Origin: Stictocephala bisonia
Taxonomy: Eukaryota > Arthropoda > Insecta > Hemiptera > Membracidae
Direction of reading: 5' to 3'
DNA length: 64,000 nucleotides
NCBI GenBank assembly: GCA_035578905.1
Contig: JAQJVL010000160.1
Coordinates: 1,773,560 to 1,837,559, forward strand
Each line of letters opens with the position of its first letter. Position 1 is the stretch's first letter. Shown one piece after another: positions 44,562-56,665 of this stretch. The notes below the pieces were generated by a model. That model had not been told where the DNA came from, made no database searches, and saw only the letters and a program-made list of their open reading frames with translations. Position numbers and translations under genes: made by a program.

Positions 44562-44636
44562 GTGGTGGAGTGGTCTAAGAAGTCAGGCCTTTGAGCCTGT
44601 GAGATTGCACAGGTTCGAATCTCGGTCGTGACTGAA
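44562..44636 (+). repeat. tRNA-like sequence (pseudo-tRNA or SINE head)
   Basis: An A-box-like 'TGGAGTGGTCTAAG' and a B-box 'GGTTCGAATCTC' lie at tRNA-like spacing, with a 5-bp CAGGC/GCCTG stem between them. The loop is 6 bases and the acceptor stem does not close, so it is not a functional tRNA. The rest of the known SINE body does not follow. Confidence 0.4.
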
Positions 44637-44874
44637 AATTTTTATCAGTAATGTTCACCTTGCATAAAATGGTTTTCCCTAGAAGGATATCCACATAAGT
44701 TCCCCACACAGAACAAAAGTCTATGACGTATTGGCACAGTATTCCTAAGGAGAATTTTATTATGCCTACTTTTGTATCAATGCAATATTCTTTCAATTGA
44801 TACCAATAAACTGTCAATGTATATTATATTGACATAATACTATTTGAACTTTTCCTCAATATATGCTCAAAACT

Positions 44875-45065
44875 GACTAATTACTGCCATCAACCACCCA
44901 TCCATATCACTTGTTGTGACTCATGGCCACTGACCAACAGACTGTTTGCTTTCCCATTATACATTATTCAAAACCCATCATGTCGTCCCCATACGTTAGA
45001 GACAACTAATAACTAACTATAGCCCAGCTGTTACTCCTATACTCCACTATCCACATCTAGATAAC
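44875..45065 (+). repeat. Dispersed repeat family R7, copy 1
   Basis: Aligns with the complement of 49555-49745 through 'CTCATGGCCACTG', 'CAACAGACTGTTTGC' and 'TTATACATTATTC'. Diverged; class unknown. Confidence 0.6.
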
Positions 45066-45739
45066 ATTTGCATTAACAAATATTATGCGATTTTACTGTT
45101 TATGCTTATTTTCTTTGGAGGTTTCAAAGACTATAAACAAATAATTAAATAAATATGATTTATATTTAAAAATAAACTAGACACATATACGTGCACTAGA
45201 AAACGTACATGAGGATATATTACTTTTACATAAATCAAAGATAACAATGTTTAAGAAATTGCATGAAAGCAATAAATAAAATACAAACTTTATTTGAGCG
45301 TAAACATTAGCTATAACATGAAAGTAGATGAAATCTTCACTTTAAAAGTATAAAAAAACAAGCTTAGGTATTGTGCTGCAAATTAAAAATTAATTGCATA
45401 CGTAATAAACTATAAGTTTAATGACATAGAAAATATTTTGTCCGTAAGAGCAGTAAGCTCCTGATATTTCCATATTTTTGCCACTCGTCCACGCCACTTG
45501 CTTTAATTATTAACTCCATAAAATTCCATTCCTATTTTCTATAAACTTAGGACCTAAAATGTTTAGTCCTTTTATAAAACTTACGAATTGGACATAAATG
45601 TATACAATTGTTTTTATATACGAGATTTTTCCTTAAATTAATACCAGAAAGAATAATACGTTTATTTTAAACTCTTTTAAGCTTGTTTTTGTACTTGTCC
45701 AAATTAAAATGTAAACAATAACTGAAATAAAATAAGTCA
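45066..45739. other. AT-rich intergenic DNA
   Basis: Nothing recognised. Confidence 0.5.
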
Positions 45740-45870
45740 GCTAATACAGCGAAAGAATTCCGATACACAACCCTCAGCACGTGTTATGAATAAAACATTA
45801 TGTAATTTGATATTATTTAGCGGGTCCTGTTTCCAGGGACGAAACATGTTTTCAATCCGGGAAAACCCTA
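45740..45870 (+). repeat. Dispersed repeat family R8, copy 1
   Basis: 'CGATACACAACCCTCAGCAC' (with CCGATA at the start) and 'GTGTTATGAATAAAACATTA' match 52025-52170. Confidence 0.65.
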
Positions 45871-46484
45871 CGTAATTTTCATTCAAGATACATATCTAAT
45901 TCATTATATTTGTACATAGATTTAGCTGTAATTTAAATAATGATCTAAACAGTTTTCCGTGAATCTGCGAACTTCGTAATGTACAGATTGCAATATGTTT
46001 TAAGACAGAGAATTTACGTAAGAAAATAGTTTAATATGTCCAAAATTATTCACATAAAACATATTTAATATTTATTAAATATAGACACTGAGTAATAAAC
46101 TTTGCTGGTGTTCTGTAATGATGAATCAGACTTGCAAGTCAATATATCATAAACATTTGAACCGACGAAATAATGCCTGTATATTTCAAAAGGTGATTTT
46201 GAAAGATTCAAAGGTACTGTATATTTAGGAAAGGTTTATCTGGCTAGGATTTCTAATGTTGTTCCGTTTTATGGAATCAGTATCATAAAAAAATTATTTA
46301 CTTTTTTAAAATAAAGTTGACAGATTTTTTTAAACAATAAAACGCATACATATTACATATGGCATGTTATCAAACTGACATTCAAGTTTTATATTCTCTG
46401 TACAGTGAAACACGCTGTTCTAAAGTCAACTCAAACACCCATACATCATAGCTGTGGCATGTTGTAGACTCACAAGCAACTCAC
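45871..46484. other. AT-rich intergenic DNA
   Basis: Nothing recognised. Confidence 0.5.
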
Positions 46485-46576
46485 GTTGCCACGTATGACG
46501 AGCCATTCTCTTGAACAGGGAACCATTTATATTTTCATCACGTTCCAAAAATATGTACAACAAGTAATTAAATAAT
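46485..46576 (-). other. Candidate internal exon, 92 bp, product unknown
   Basis: Minus strand. A very good acceptor (TTGTAATTTTTTTCTACAG) ends at 46577 and a perfect donor (CAAC then GTGAGT) starts at 46484. Between them one frame is open: LFNYLLYIFLERDENINGSL then FKRMARHTWQ (phase 2 in, phase 1 out). Without splicing the frame would run on to a stop at 46426. The protein is not recognised. Two consensus sites around a coding-like segment is better than chance, but no partner exon could be identified nearby. Confidence 0.35.
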
Positions 46577-47374
46577 CTGTAGAAAAAAATTACAATTTCA
46601 TGTATCTCGTATGCCGAAGTATTCATATAACATACAATGCCAGATAAGTATAGAGAAAAATATAAGAGATTTTAGAAAAAAGGCTTTTTCATAGCTCTGA
46701 GATTTGCTATGCTATTGTGATTGTTCTCTTGTGTACACAAATAATATTAAGAATGTACATTAATTAATCAAGAGCAATATGTATGTAAGCATCAAATAAT
46801 TATGACAATCATAAAAGTTTTGCTCTAAACATATGATTTTAGTTGAAATGTATTAAAGGAGTTTTAATAAAAAAAGTTAAATCCCCTTTTTAAAAATATC
46901 ATATAGTGTGCTTTTGATAATTTACCTTCAATCAAATATTGAATTTCAGTTTCTCACTCTTTTTAACATTTTTAGTTTAATATTATTTTTTAATTTGAGT
47001 TAATGATTCATGAAAATTAAAATTTCTATGTATGACACTCATATACCGTACGGAAAACTCGTATCTAGGATTACCATAGTTCCTTTGAACGATATTTGCA
47101 ACTGGCCTCGATATTCCGGAAACCATTTAGATAATGGCCCATTTACGTTATATAGAGTCCACACACGCTATACTGTCAATTTCCCCAGTGTAAATTGCCA
47201 AATCGACTGAATAGCTTTTTGTTGATATAAAAATTGTAGTAAACAAATTGATATAGTGCATATATTAAAAAAACTATGCTGAAATGTAAATACGGGCAGT
47301 TACGAAATAGCCTATTTAAAATGAGTCTACATACAGAAAAAGGTAATTTTTGGGTAAAAGGTCAACTATGCTAC
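46577..47374. other. AT-rich intergenic DNA
   Basis: The 66-codon frame at 47010-47210 matches nothing known. Confidence 0.4.
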
Positions 47375-47424
47375 TTATAAAAGATAAAAAGTAAAGGACG
47401 CAAGATGGATCCCGGAGGGACACC
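47375..47424 (-). pseudogene. Non-LTR RT motif remnant
   Basis: Minus-strand GVPPGSILRPLLFIF equals the conserved 'GVPQGSILGPLLF' block of non-LTR RTs, with two substitutions. Nothing else of the domain is readable on either side, so it is a very old fragment. Confidence 0.5.
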
Positions 47425-48119
47425 AGTTATGGTATTCTCTAATGATAATGAGTTTTATTGTTTGTTATTTTTGTTAACATGAGAACAGCTTTTATTACAA
47501 GGCCTCATTGGATCTATAAATTTAATTATGTCTTATTTGTCTTTGATTCCAAAGAATCAACGACTTTTTCATCAAACGGGTTAGAGCTGATTTTTATTGG
47601 TTAACAATGTTCCGTCTTTATATCAACTTAGCTTATTTTATTGGACACACTTACTTTTTTATTAGGTGTATACATAAAAACTATCTTGGATATCAAAACC
47701 TATAACAACCCATAATTTATAGCTTTTAATAAAATTAATAAATATGAATGTTCAACTAAGCACTCTTTTTTTCTTTCTTAATACAAACCTCTGTAAATTT
47801 GCTTTGAGGACGGTGCAAAAATTACAGTAAAACCAATAATGTAAGGATCGATCAATCCGAAACACATCAAGTCACTAAACCAGATTACAAAAATGGGTAG
47901 AACAATAATAATATTAAAAGAAAGCAATGAGTTATAGGGCTGAGTGGCAATATTTCAGGAATATGAATACCAATATTTCATGTTAAAGTTATATTATGCT
48001 TCATTACTATTTATTCAACAAAATCTCGGCCCTTCAATATCACTCTCTTCTTGCAAAAGTTTTAGTAGCGTGTTCTTATTCCAAACATTTTTGTAGATGT
48101 AAAAATATATTCATATATT

Positions 48120-48985
48120 CACATCATTTTTGGTTTTAACACTGCAGACTTGTGCCTTTTTGCCGATGACACCAACTTGATGGTGGTGGTACCCTGTTGG
48201 GAACGTGTTGAATCAGAGCTTTTTATAAATGTTAATTGCCTTATAAAGTGGTTTGGTGAAAATCGTCTCCATGTTAACACCAACAAGCTTATTGCAGTAT
48301 TCCATACGAAACAAGGAAGATGTTGAACTGCCCTTAGTATAATCAATGAAACGGTTGGACACTCTTCTGACAGTGTAATATTCCTAGGAGTTGTAATTGA
48401 TAAAAATGTACATGTTTACGACCATTTGACTACAATCTTAAGATCCATCACCTCGGGAATCTTTATCTTATTGAGGTTGTCCCTGTTAAGCTAAATATAT
48501 CTTCTACTGATTGTTTATTATGGAGTCATATATACGCACTTATCTTATGGCATTCCAGTTTGGGAGCTCAATCAGTCAGAAAAAACGCATTTTTCATACT
48601 TCAAAAACAAGCAATCCGAAAAATTTTTAAACTGAAAAAATAAAAAAAAATATATATCATGCACTTCACTTTTTAGCAACAAAACATTTTAACTTCCTCG
48701 TCCATATCTACTTTGGAAACTTTGTTGTTCGTTAAAACAAATGCACATCTCTATTTCATCGTTTCTCAACGTCCACATACATAAAATCTTTGTAACCGAC
48801 TTAATCTGGTTATCCCAAAACATAGAACATCCTTCTACACAATGGCATTAAACTGTACAATCACCTCCCAAATAACCTCAAAATGGAACATAAGCTAACT
48901 ACTTTCAAACGAATATTAAAAGATAAGCAAGTAGATTTAGTTCCTTATAGTGTTAATGATTTTCTCAATGCCATTTGGTAAAGTG
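48120..48985 (+). pseudogene. Non-LTR reverse transcriptase, palm-to-C-terminal fragment
   Basis: Starts within the palm: LCLFADDTNLMVVV, with the catalytic FADD at 48159-48170, then 'INCLIKWFGENRLHVNTNK'-type thumb entry (NCLIKWFGENRLHVN). Later, in shifted frames, come 'IFLGVVIDKNV', 'ALILWHSSLGAQSVRK' and 'FFILQKQAIRKIFKLK', the C-terminal 'LQKxAIRxI' signature of jockey/RTE-type elements. At least two frameshifts or stops. A different subfamily from the RT at 6 kb (FADD versus YADD, different thumb). Confidence 0.75.
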
Positions 48986-48989
48986 CTGT

Positions 48990-49554
48990 AATAGTACAGT
49001 AAACCAGGTAAAAGAGTAACGAAAAAATAGAAAGCGTCAAATATATTCACTTGAAATTGTATACTTAATTGTATACTTTTAGGGATAGGCTTGCCCAACA
49101 GTATGCTTTTGAAAAAACAAATATTTTGTTATGCCTATACAAAGATATATGAGGTTGATAGATTTAACCTCAAATATATCAAAGATTTTAAATATAATTT
49201 AAAAATTGGTCAAACGTTTGTCTGTTGAGTATAAACCTACTCTAATGCGACCTTGCACATTAAGATATCTTTAACAGAAAAAACTAATTGTTGAAATACG
49301 ATTTTAAACGCTTGTGAAAAATAGTTATATTCTTCAAATGCAATCATTTTTAAAAAGCAAATTTTAAAATTTTACTTAGAAAAGGTAATGATTTTTAAAC
49401 CTTTTTCTTCTTATAATATTTTAAATGTTGATAGTTTACAGCTGTCATTAAGTTGTAAATTTTCCATAATAAACAAGAAACTAACAACATTCATACTTTT
49501 ATGAACTGTATGGTAATAAATTAAAAGCCCGCAAAAAATTCTTAATTCTTCTAT
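48990..49554. other. AT-rich intergenic DNA
   Basis: Possible 3' UTR of the RT relic up to about 49030; otherwise nothing. Confidence 0.4.
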
Positions 49555-49745
49555 TTGATAGCTGTGTATTGTAGCACATCGCTAATAATGGATTACAATA
49601 ATTAAGAATAACTGCTCGGTTACCAGTTGATTCCAACCCATGGGAACCACATGATGGACTTGTGAATAATGTATAATAGGAAAATAAACGGTCTGTTGAA
49701 CAGTGGCCATGATTTTCAACAAGTACCACGGGTGAGTAGTTTGCA
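49555..49745 (-). repeat. Dispersed repeat family R7, copy 2
   Basis: Inverted relative to the copy at 44.9 kb. It lies within a 100-codon open frame (49499-49801) that the other copy does not share, so no gene is called. Confidence 0.6.
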
Positions 49746-49834
49746 GTTAGTGGTACATTTTGATCATAGTTTGTAATAGATAAAACTTTACCTAATGTCA
49801 TTACAATATACTTTGCCGGTATTCATTACTACGA

Positions 49835-50257
49835 AGCCAATCGTAGGGATATGATAGAATATGAGGGGGTGTGATGAGTGTAGATGAATGAGTGTAGTCA
49901 TTGTTACTAGCTGAGTTCATCTTAGCTCAGAAAGAACCATTCATTAATAGCCCAATATCCAGGGAAACTAAGAGACCTACAGCTCTACGTGGAATCTGAG
50001 CGACGTAGTATTGACCTGATTTTTAGCTATTTGACAAGCTATATACTTACCTCTCCTCCCTACGCAACATCCGGACCCTGACCGGCACTCAACATGAACG
50101 CCCAAAACTTCTCTTTTAGTGTCAACGTCGATGGCAACCATTGAGCGGACGCCATGTCGGTATAAGAGGACCGAGCATAGAATCTATTGCCTACAAAATC
50201 CACAATACTTTGTCCCCAAGTAGCTGGGTTACAACACTGCACCACTAGTGCCAACAT
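49835..50257 (+). repeat. Dispersed repeat family R1, copy 4 (reference copy)
   Basis: The most complete R1 copy, about 420 bp, from 'CTACGAAGCCAATCGTAGGG' to 'CTGCACCACTAGTGCC'. It includes 'CCATTGAGCGGACGCCATG' and 'TTTGTCCCCAAGTAGCTGGG'. No tRNA boxes, no inverted termini seen. Confidence 0.65.
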
Positions 50258-51097
50258 TGTTATTGCTAAGTGGCTATCATAGTGATGAATGCATCACAGA
50301 TAAGTATTTTTATTTATTTATTTTTTTTTATTTTTTAGTGGACATAACCATTATATTATATATAAAGAATACTTAGGCCTAGTCAGAGAATTATGATTTC
50401 TCGAAAATAAATCTAATTTTGGTATTGTGTATTGATTGTACTTATGATACCTTTCATAAAATAAACTTTAATAAATCGAACCTTACAATTAAAAAAAATT
50501 ATTGGATCATCAGTATAACAGCTATATGGGAATACATTTTGCATCTTTTACACTTACATGTTTGCTTACTGTACTTTACAACTTCAGAAGTAGACTTCAA
50601 AGGAAGTTGATAATGTTATTACAGTTCAGGAGGGGGGCTAATTTAGGTCAAGGTAGTTTTGAAATTATTTTGAAATCTTCTGCATAGCAAGATAATTAGT
50701 TCTAATATGTTTGTGAAACATTATTTTATTCTCAAAAAATGTTGTTGTTTAATGTAAGTGCTTTCTGAAAGATGTTAAAAAGATCCTTGTCTAAATTAAC
50801 CATACTATGACTTCATAATGTACCTTAAAACTATAGAACAAAAAAAGCAAGAAAATGGATTCTACCCTGGATAGGCTGTCAATAACATAACTGGTGATGT
50901 GTTAAGCAAAGTATTACTATAACAAATCATAGATTAAAGAATATTTTATGGACACTTGCAATATCCTGATTGCTATTAACCAATTGCACTAATAATATTT
51001 GTGCCAGTTCCTTACATAATTATATATTTAACATCTTACCTCCAATTGTTAATGTTACTTCATTAATGCCATTTGTACTGAAACAAATACCTACAGA
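50258..51097. other. AT-rich intergenic DNA
   Basis: Short frames only. Possible weak RT similarity near 50760-50810 on the minus strand is not supportable. Confidence 0.4.
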
Positions 51098-51140
51098 ACA
51101 ACGTGTTTTGGAGATTGAAGGCGATAGGTTCTGTTATTGG
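51098..51140 (-). repeat. R1 short fragment
   Basis: The complement 'GAACCTATCGCCTTCAATCT' followed by CCAAAACA matches the R1 block 'GAACCTATCACCTGCAATCT' of the 43.8 kb copy. Confidence 0.45.
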
Positions 51141-52024
51141 TTGTCTTAATAATGACATGGGCCCTACCAGAGAAGTCTGACGTGTCTTGTAGGTTGGTAT
51201 TCAGAGTCTGAATGTTGTGTGGGGAAGAAAACTAGTATTAAATAGCTCAAGGAACAGTCAACCACACTTATGAACCAGACTACAGAGGTCATCCACATTC
51301 ATCATACTCTCCTGTAATCATTCATATTCACCTTAAAATACGCACAAGCTATGTTGGCGTGTGAAATCTGAATAATATTAGTAAAATAAGAGTAAACAGA
51401 ATGTATAGGCAATATGGTGATTAATTTTAGTATGGAAACTTAAAAAATATCCAGGCTAAAGGAAATATCCAAACAATAAATAATTACTCGTACGACATTT
51501 CATAACTCATGCAAAAACCAAATTAACAAGTTTGTTACGAAAATTAAGTTTGTTTTGTCCTGTAGTTGTTTGCAAAATTATTATATTATTTCCGATAAAA
51601 AAATGAAAATCCAGTGTTTATGAAATTTATTTAATTAAAACAATAACGAGTTAGAGTTAAAAAAGGTGTAGCAATAAAATCATAGCGAACATCTCAAGTT
51701 GGTTTTATTAGGTTATTTTGAAGAAAATAGGCAAAACCTTTTGAAAATGTTAAAAATAAAGTTTTCAAACATCATTATTATATAAGATACTTTAAAACTG
51801 ACATTTTTTATTAGGCCTAGTACATAAAAATATTTTAAAATTCTTTATTTTGTGTTTTGAGTAATTAAAATATAAACAAATAAAATAACATAAACTTTAT
51901 TTATTGATAGCGTGTAATACTTCTTCGTCATAAATGTCGAAAGTACTTGCTATGGATGATCGGTTTGCTTTCTAATATATAAAGATGTCCTACTGTATAA
52001 TTACATTTCTTTATTACCTGAATA
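51141..52024. other. AT-rich intergenic DNA
   Basis: Nothing recognised. Confidence 0.5.
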
Positions 52025-52170
52025 TTATCGAATTTAGTCAACGAAAAACAAGTCAGCCAATATAAGGAGGGCATTGCGATACACAGCCCTCAGCACGTGG
52101 TATGAATAAAACATTACATATTTTCATATTGTTTTTAGAATTCTGCCTCCAGAAACAAAACATGGTTACA
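52025..52170 (+). repeat. Dispersed repeat family R8, copy 2
   Basis: Second copy of the 45.74 kb repeat ('AAGTCAGCCAATAT', 'GCGATACACAGCCCTCAGCA', 'GGTATGAATAAAACATTACA'). Confidence 0.65.
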
Positions 52171-52437
52171 ATTTACTTTTAAATTACATTAAAATAATTA
52201 TCATTTCTTTACGTAATTTCATTCAGTACCTTTATTACATGTATATTGAATCTGTAGCAGCAAACAATTTTGTTTGTGGAAATAATGTAAATATTTATAC
52301 TTCTGATACTATCATTTCATAAACTACTATATTTAAAGTTGTTTTAAACTGATAAATATCATAATAGTGACCATATGTAATTCCAATGTAATTTTCATAA
52401 TATAAATAATTAAAATAATACAAATTATTTTGAAATC

Positions 52438-53145
52438 ATACCAATATACGTGTAAGAGTGGACGAGTGGGTCAACACCAATGTACGTTTAAGGGTGGGCG
52501 GGTGAGTGGATACCACTGTACGTGTAAGGGTGGGTGGGTGGGTGGGTGGGTCAATACCAATGTACGTGTAAGGGTGGGCGGGTGGGTCAATACCAATGTA
52601 CGTGTAAGGGTGGGCGGGTGAGCGGATACCACTGTACGTGTAAGGGTGGGTGGTTGGGTCAATACCAATATACATGTAAGGGTGGGCGGGTGAGTGGATA
52701 TCACTGTATGTATAAGGGTGGGTGGGTGAGTGGATTCCACTGTACGTGTAAGGGTGTTAGGGTGAGTGGATACTACTGTAAGTGTATGGGTAGGCGGGTG
52801 AGTTGTTACCGCTGTACGTGTAGGGGTGGGCGGGTAGGTCAATACCAATGTACTTGTAAGGGTGGGTGGGTGAGTGAATACCACTCTACGTATAAAGGTG
52901 GGTGGGTGAGTGGATTCTACTGTACGTGTAAGGGTGGGTGACTGAGTGGATACCACTGTACGTGTAAGGGTGGGTGGGTTATACCACAGCCCGTAACACC
53001 ACTGTATGTATAAGGGTGGGCGTGTGGGCCTATACCACTGTGCGTGTAAGGGTGGGTGGGTGAATGGAGACCACTGTACGTGTAAGGGTGGGCAGGTGAG
53101 TGGATGCCAATGAACGGTAAGGGTGGGCGGCTGCGTGGATTTATG
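52438..53145 (+). repeat. M36 minisatellite, largest block, about 19 copies
   Basis: Plus-orientation units with more variation than the 30.8 kb array. TAAGGG replaces TATGGG in most units, and GAGTGGAT alternates with GGGTCAAT. Unit length is mostly 36 bp, so open frames of up to 229 codons run through it on both strands; these are artefacts. Confidence 0.95.
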
Positions 53146-53614
53146 AACATTTGTAAACACATTTCAATGAGAAGTCTTGAACCGGACAGGGTTTTTCATT
53201 TTCGAACCATATCAATATCACTAACTCATGTTTTATCTTTGTCATAGAGGGTTCCTGATGGTAGTATTTATTTTATTTTCAGATTGAAAGAACTTAATGT
53301 GGCCGAACTGGTTGCTGCAAGCCAGGAACATGTAATATGTGACGTCACTGCAGTCTTAATAAATAAAATATAATACGATCTAGTTTTTTATTTATAGTTC
53401 ATTAAAATTGTTCAAGTAACTAATTGTACTTGAATAATTTTATTTATGGTATTACATCCTGCTATTATATTCATGCTGATCCTCATTGTATATTTGATAG
53501 GAAAGTCCTATTATAACCAGCACTAATAAATATTATATACAAACCCTGTAATAATTTAAATTATTTTTATCAGAAGAGTACAAAAAACTACAACTTTTTT
53601 TCATTACTCATTGG
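53146..53614. other. AT-rich intergenic DNA
   Basis: Nothing recognised. Confidence 0.5.
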
Positions 53615-53750
53615 TAAGAAGCCGATAGTCAATATGTGGGTGAATATGAGAGGCGAATGATTTTGATGAGTGTAGATGTACGAGTGTAGTTATTGTTACA
53701 AACTGAGTTCAATTATTCCTCAGAAAGAGCTATTTATTAATAGCCACTAT
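53615..53750 (+). repeat. R1 left-end fragment
   Basis: 'AGAAGCCGATAGTCAATATG', 'GATGAGTGTAGATGTACGAG' and 'TCAGAAAGAGCTATTTATTA' match the left end of the 49.8 kb copy. Confidence 0.6.
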
Positions 53751-54264
53751 TCTTGTCATTTTATAAATATATAACATTTTTATAAATCAGGACACAAACA
53801 CAGTCCTATATTATAAATTTTGATTAAATTATAATGTTCGATTCATTAAAGGGACATTACGTGTCTTATATACAGCTACAAGCATGAATACATAATTCTG
53901 TTTGAACTAAAATAATCTTGATATTAATTATATAAATCGTTTTAAGCATTAAATGAAATAAACATTAAATTGCCTAATTAAATACACTTTAGGATAAATT
54001 ATTAACCATACTCTTGAACTAAAACAAAACAAATTCAACCTCACAGGCAATCTAGTGTATATCGCCCATTTATTCCTAACGTGGTCTGACTGAATCTAAT
54101 TCAACTACCCCATGGGCAAAGATACATAGAACCCACCGTATATAAAAGGGATTAACGTGAGTATTGTACAATATACAGCTTAGAAAACTAATATAATTTA
54201 ACAAATATATTGGCATATACATCTCAATGCAATTATTGTTTGGATTTCATTGTTACTTTGAAAT
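53751..54264. other. AT-rich intergenic DNA
   Basis: Nothing recognised. Confidence 0.5.
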
Positions 54265-55312
54265 CAATGAAGTGTATGAAGGTAGAGGTTACGTCAATGT
54301 TACTAAATAAAAAAAGCTAATTATGTTTGAAGTGATTGTTCATTGTCATTTGTTAAGATCTATATACAGTAATGAAATATAGAACGGATCGATTTCCGAT
54401 TGTCGTTTCAAAATAAACGACAATGAATTACCTTTATTATTTCTTTATCCAATTAATATACCTTTATCCAGTTTACATTACTGAAAGTTCACGCTTTAAA
54501 GTATTGCAACTCATTAACCATTCCACAGCTTGTCAGACATGTTCTGCAAGTTGGCGATATGTTTCTACAGTGATATTGCCTGAAGTTCGTACAAAGTTTG
54601 ATGTACAGCCTGTTACACTGCGAGGACTTTAAAGCTAACTACAGTTTATCTTTCCAAACAACAATTGCAGATATTGTTCTTTAGTGTATAAAACTCTTTG
54701 TATGTGATATAATTTACTGTGAACAAATCGTAGTTGTAAATTAACAGCTTGACTAACATTAGTTTATAGGAGATGTAATTTGAGTTACTATTAAATGATG
54801 ATTAATGCGTGACAAGAGAAGAACAATAGATAGTTTACAAATTATTTATTTTTATAGTATTAATTAATTTAATTGGTTTAAATGTACTTCACTGTATTAA
54901 GTTTTCTATACACAACGTTTATAACACAAAGGGGTAAACGTGTTAAACATATTACCAAAACAGGAAATCAAATTCTAAATATAGCAGTTAGAATCACTTA
55001 TCGCAAACTAATATATTTTGTATAAAAACCTTGTAAATTTTCAATACAAACTCACGTATTGAGCCAAACACCCACCCATACACGTGCAGTGGTACAACAA
55101 TGTTACAAGTCTAACAGTATTTCAGAGGGAACATTTCCGTTTCCTCTGTCTGACAGTGTAATTGTGTCACGGAAACGAACATTTAACTTGGTGACGCTCT
55201 ATTTATACGGACTCGTTATAAAATATTCATTGATATACTTCGTTACAAAGTAGCCTTATAGCGCCCTAGACAATTTACTTTCGTACAATATATTTCTATG
55301 AAAAGAAGTGTC
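54265..55312 (+). mobile_element. R4 element, copy 2 (about 1 kb)
   Basis: Direct copy of the 27.8-28.8 kb element, 26.5 kb away in the same orientation. Long runs are near identical: 54500-54760 against 28005-28275, and 55100-55260 against 28610-28760. One M36 unit sits at the same internal position (55065-55100). The 69-codon frame at 54423-54632 is not kept in copy 1. Confidence 0.7.
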
Positions 55313-55482
55313 TATGTCCATTATACAATCTTAATTAATAATACTATCAAGAATGAAGTTGAAATTTAGATTGTTACCGATTTTCTCAATGTTTAAAATA
55401 AAAAGATATTTTAGTTTTAACTTTAATATCAGTCAAACTTTTAAATAAATTAATATTACTACGAAGTTAACATTTTTTTAAA

Positions 55483-55630
55483 TTTACTCGCCAGTTTACA
55501 TGGACCTACAAGCCTGTGCGTGAACTTTGTTCCATGAGTGAAGTACCGACCGTAGGCTCAGTGGGGATTCGAACCTTGGACCCTGCCTTTCACACTCCGA
55601 AGCCTTAGCCACTGAGCTACCACACCAGAA
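55483..55630 (-). mobile_element. tRNA-derived SINE, copy 5
   Basis: Minus strand: head 'TGGTAGCTCAGTGGCTAAGG' (A-box) and 'GGTTCGAATCCCC' (B-box), then 'CATGGAACAAAGTTCACGCA' and 'GGCTTGTAGGTCCATGTAAA'. Complete head and body with an A/T-rich tail. Confidence 0.75.
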
Positions 55631-56620
55631 ATGTATTTTAAATATGTATTAAAATTGAATGAGAGTTTAATTTCAATAATGTTGACTGTGTTTCACTTTA
55701 GATCTGCAGTTGAGGGATGTGGTTTTTTTACAAGTTTACATACATTTATTGTAAATTCACTTTACGATTTTTTGAAATATATGAGAAAGGTACACATTTA
55801 CCTTGCCTATACCGACTTAAACATAATTCCATATACCAGAGAAAAAAAGAAATCTTTTAATGCGTTCAAATTTTAGAAACTGGCATACCTTACCTTACTT
55901 TTACAGTTTGTAAACAAGTGAGATGACTGAATTATATTTTTCAGAACCATTAGAGATTAAGATTTTAAACTTAACACATCAATAAATAGGAAAGAATACT
56001 TTCAAAGGAACCATCAGTTTTCATAACATAAGGAGGACGACCTAAAAGGATTCGTGAAAAAATAATAAATTAAAGCATGGGCTAAGTTTCACATCTGTGT
56101 TGTGTAATGTTCCCAATTGTAATGTATTTTACCAACACGCAATATGATTATTACTTTTAAATATACAGGTGGCAGAGATATATTATAATGAAATCGTATG
56201 TATATAAGAACTATGTCCACATTAGTCCCCGAGTGGTTTTCGTAGTTTAAAATGAGAGATCAGACTTCTTATCATGATATAACAACTGTATATTGAGACC
56301 TTGTATTATGTACTTGTTATCAATCAATAACATTCAATGTTATTGGTTACCTAAATTATTTTATATTAGAATATCCTAAAGTAACTAATGGACTTATTTA
56401 ATTGCAGGCCCATGCTAGTTATTTATTTATTTATTTTTTTTTTTTTTTGAAAAATCACTTGAACAAATAGGGCAATTATATATTAAACTTTTATTTTTAC
56501 ATACCTACAGTTAAATTTTGAATCAAAATGAAAAAAACACTCTTAAATTTTCCCACTCAATTTTCGGCCTTGGGCAGACATAAACTAATGTTACATGCAA
56601 ATTCGTTCCGTCCATTTGCC
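55631..56620. other. AT-rich intergenic DNA
   Basis: The frame at 55631-55876 is not recognised. A T-rich tract lies near 56420-56450. Confidence 0.4.
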
Positions 56621-56665
56621 TAATTCTCACTTCGAACGTAGTTCATCATCCCCTCGTAATTCACA
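56621..56665 (-). repeat. Isolated unit of the 38.8 kb 36-bp repeat
   Basis: The complement reads GTGAATTACGAGGGGATGAT then GAACTACGTTCGAAGTGAG: one unit plus a few bases, 17.3 kb from the array. Confidence 0.75.

Noticed and set aside
44562..44636. A functional tRNA gene
   Set aside because: A- and B-boxes are present, but the anticodon loop is 6 bases and the acceptor stem does not pair.
49499..49801. 100-codon minus-strand frame
   Set aside because: Most of it is the R7 repeat; the other R7 copy does not keep the frame.
52430..53162. Open frames up to 229 codons, Thr/Pro- or Gly/Cys-rich
   Set aside because: They cross the M36 minisatellite, whose 36-bp unit keeps any stop-free frame open; both strands are open at once, which real genes seldom show.
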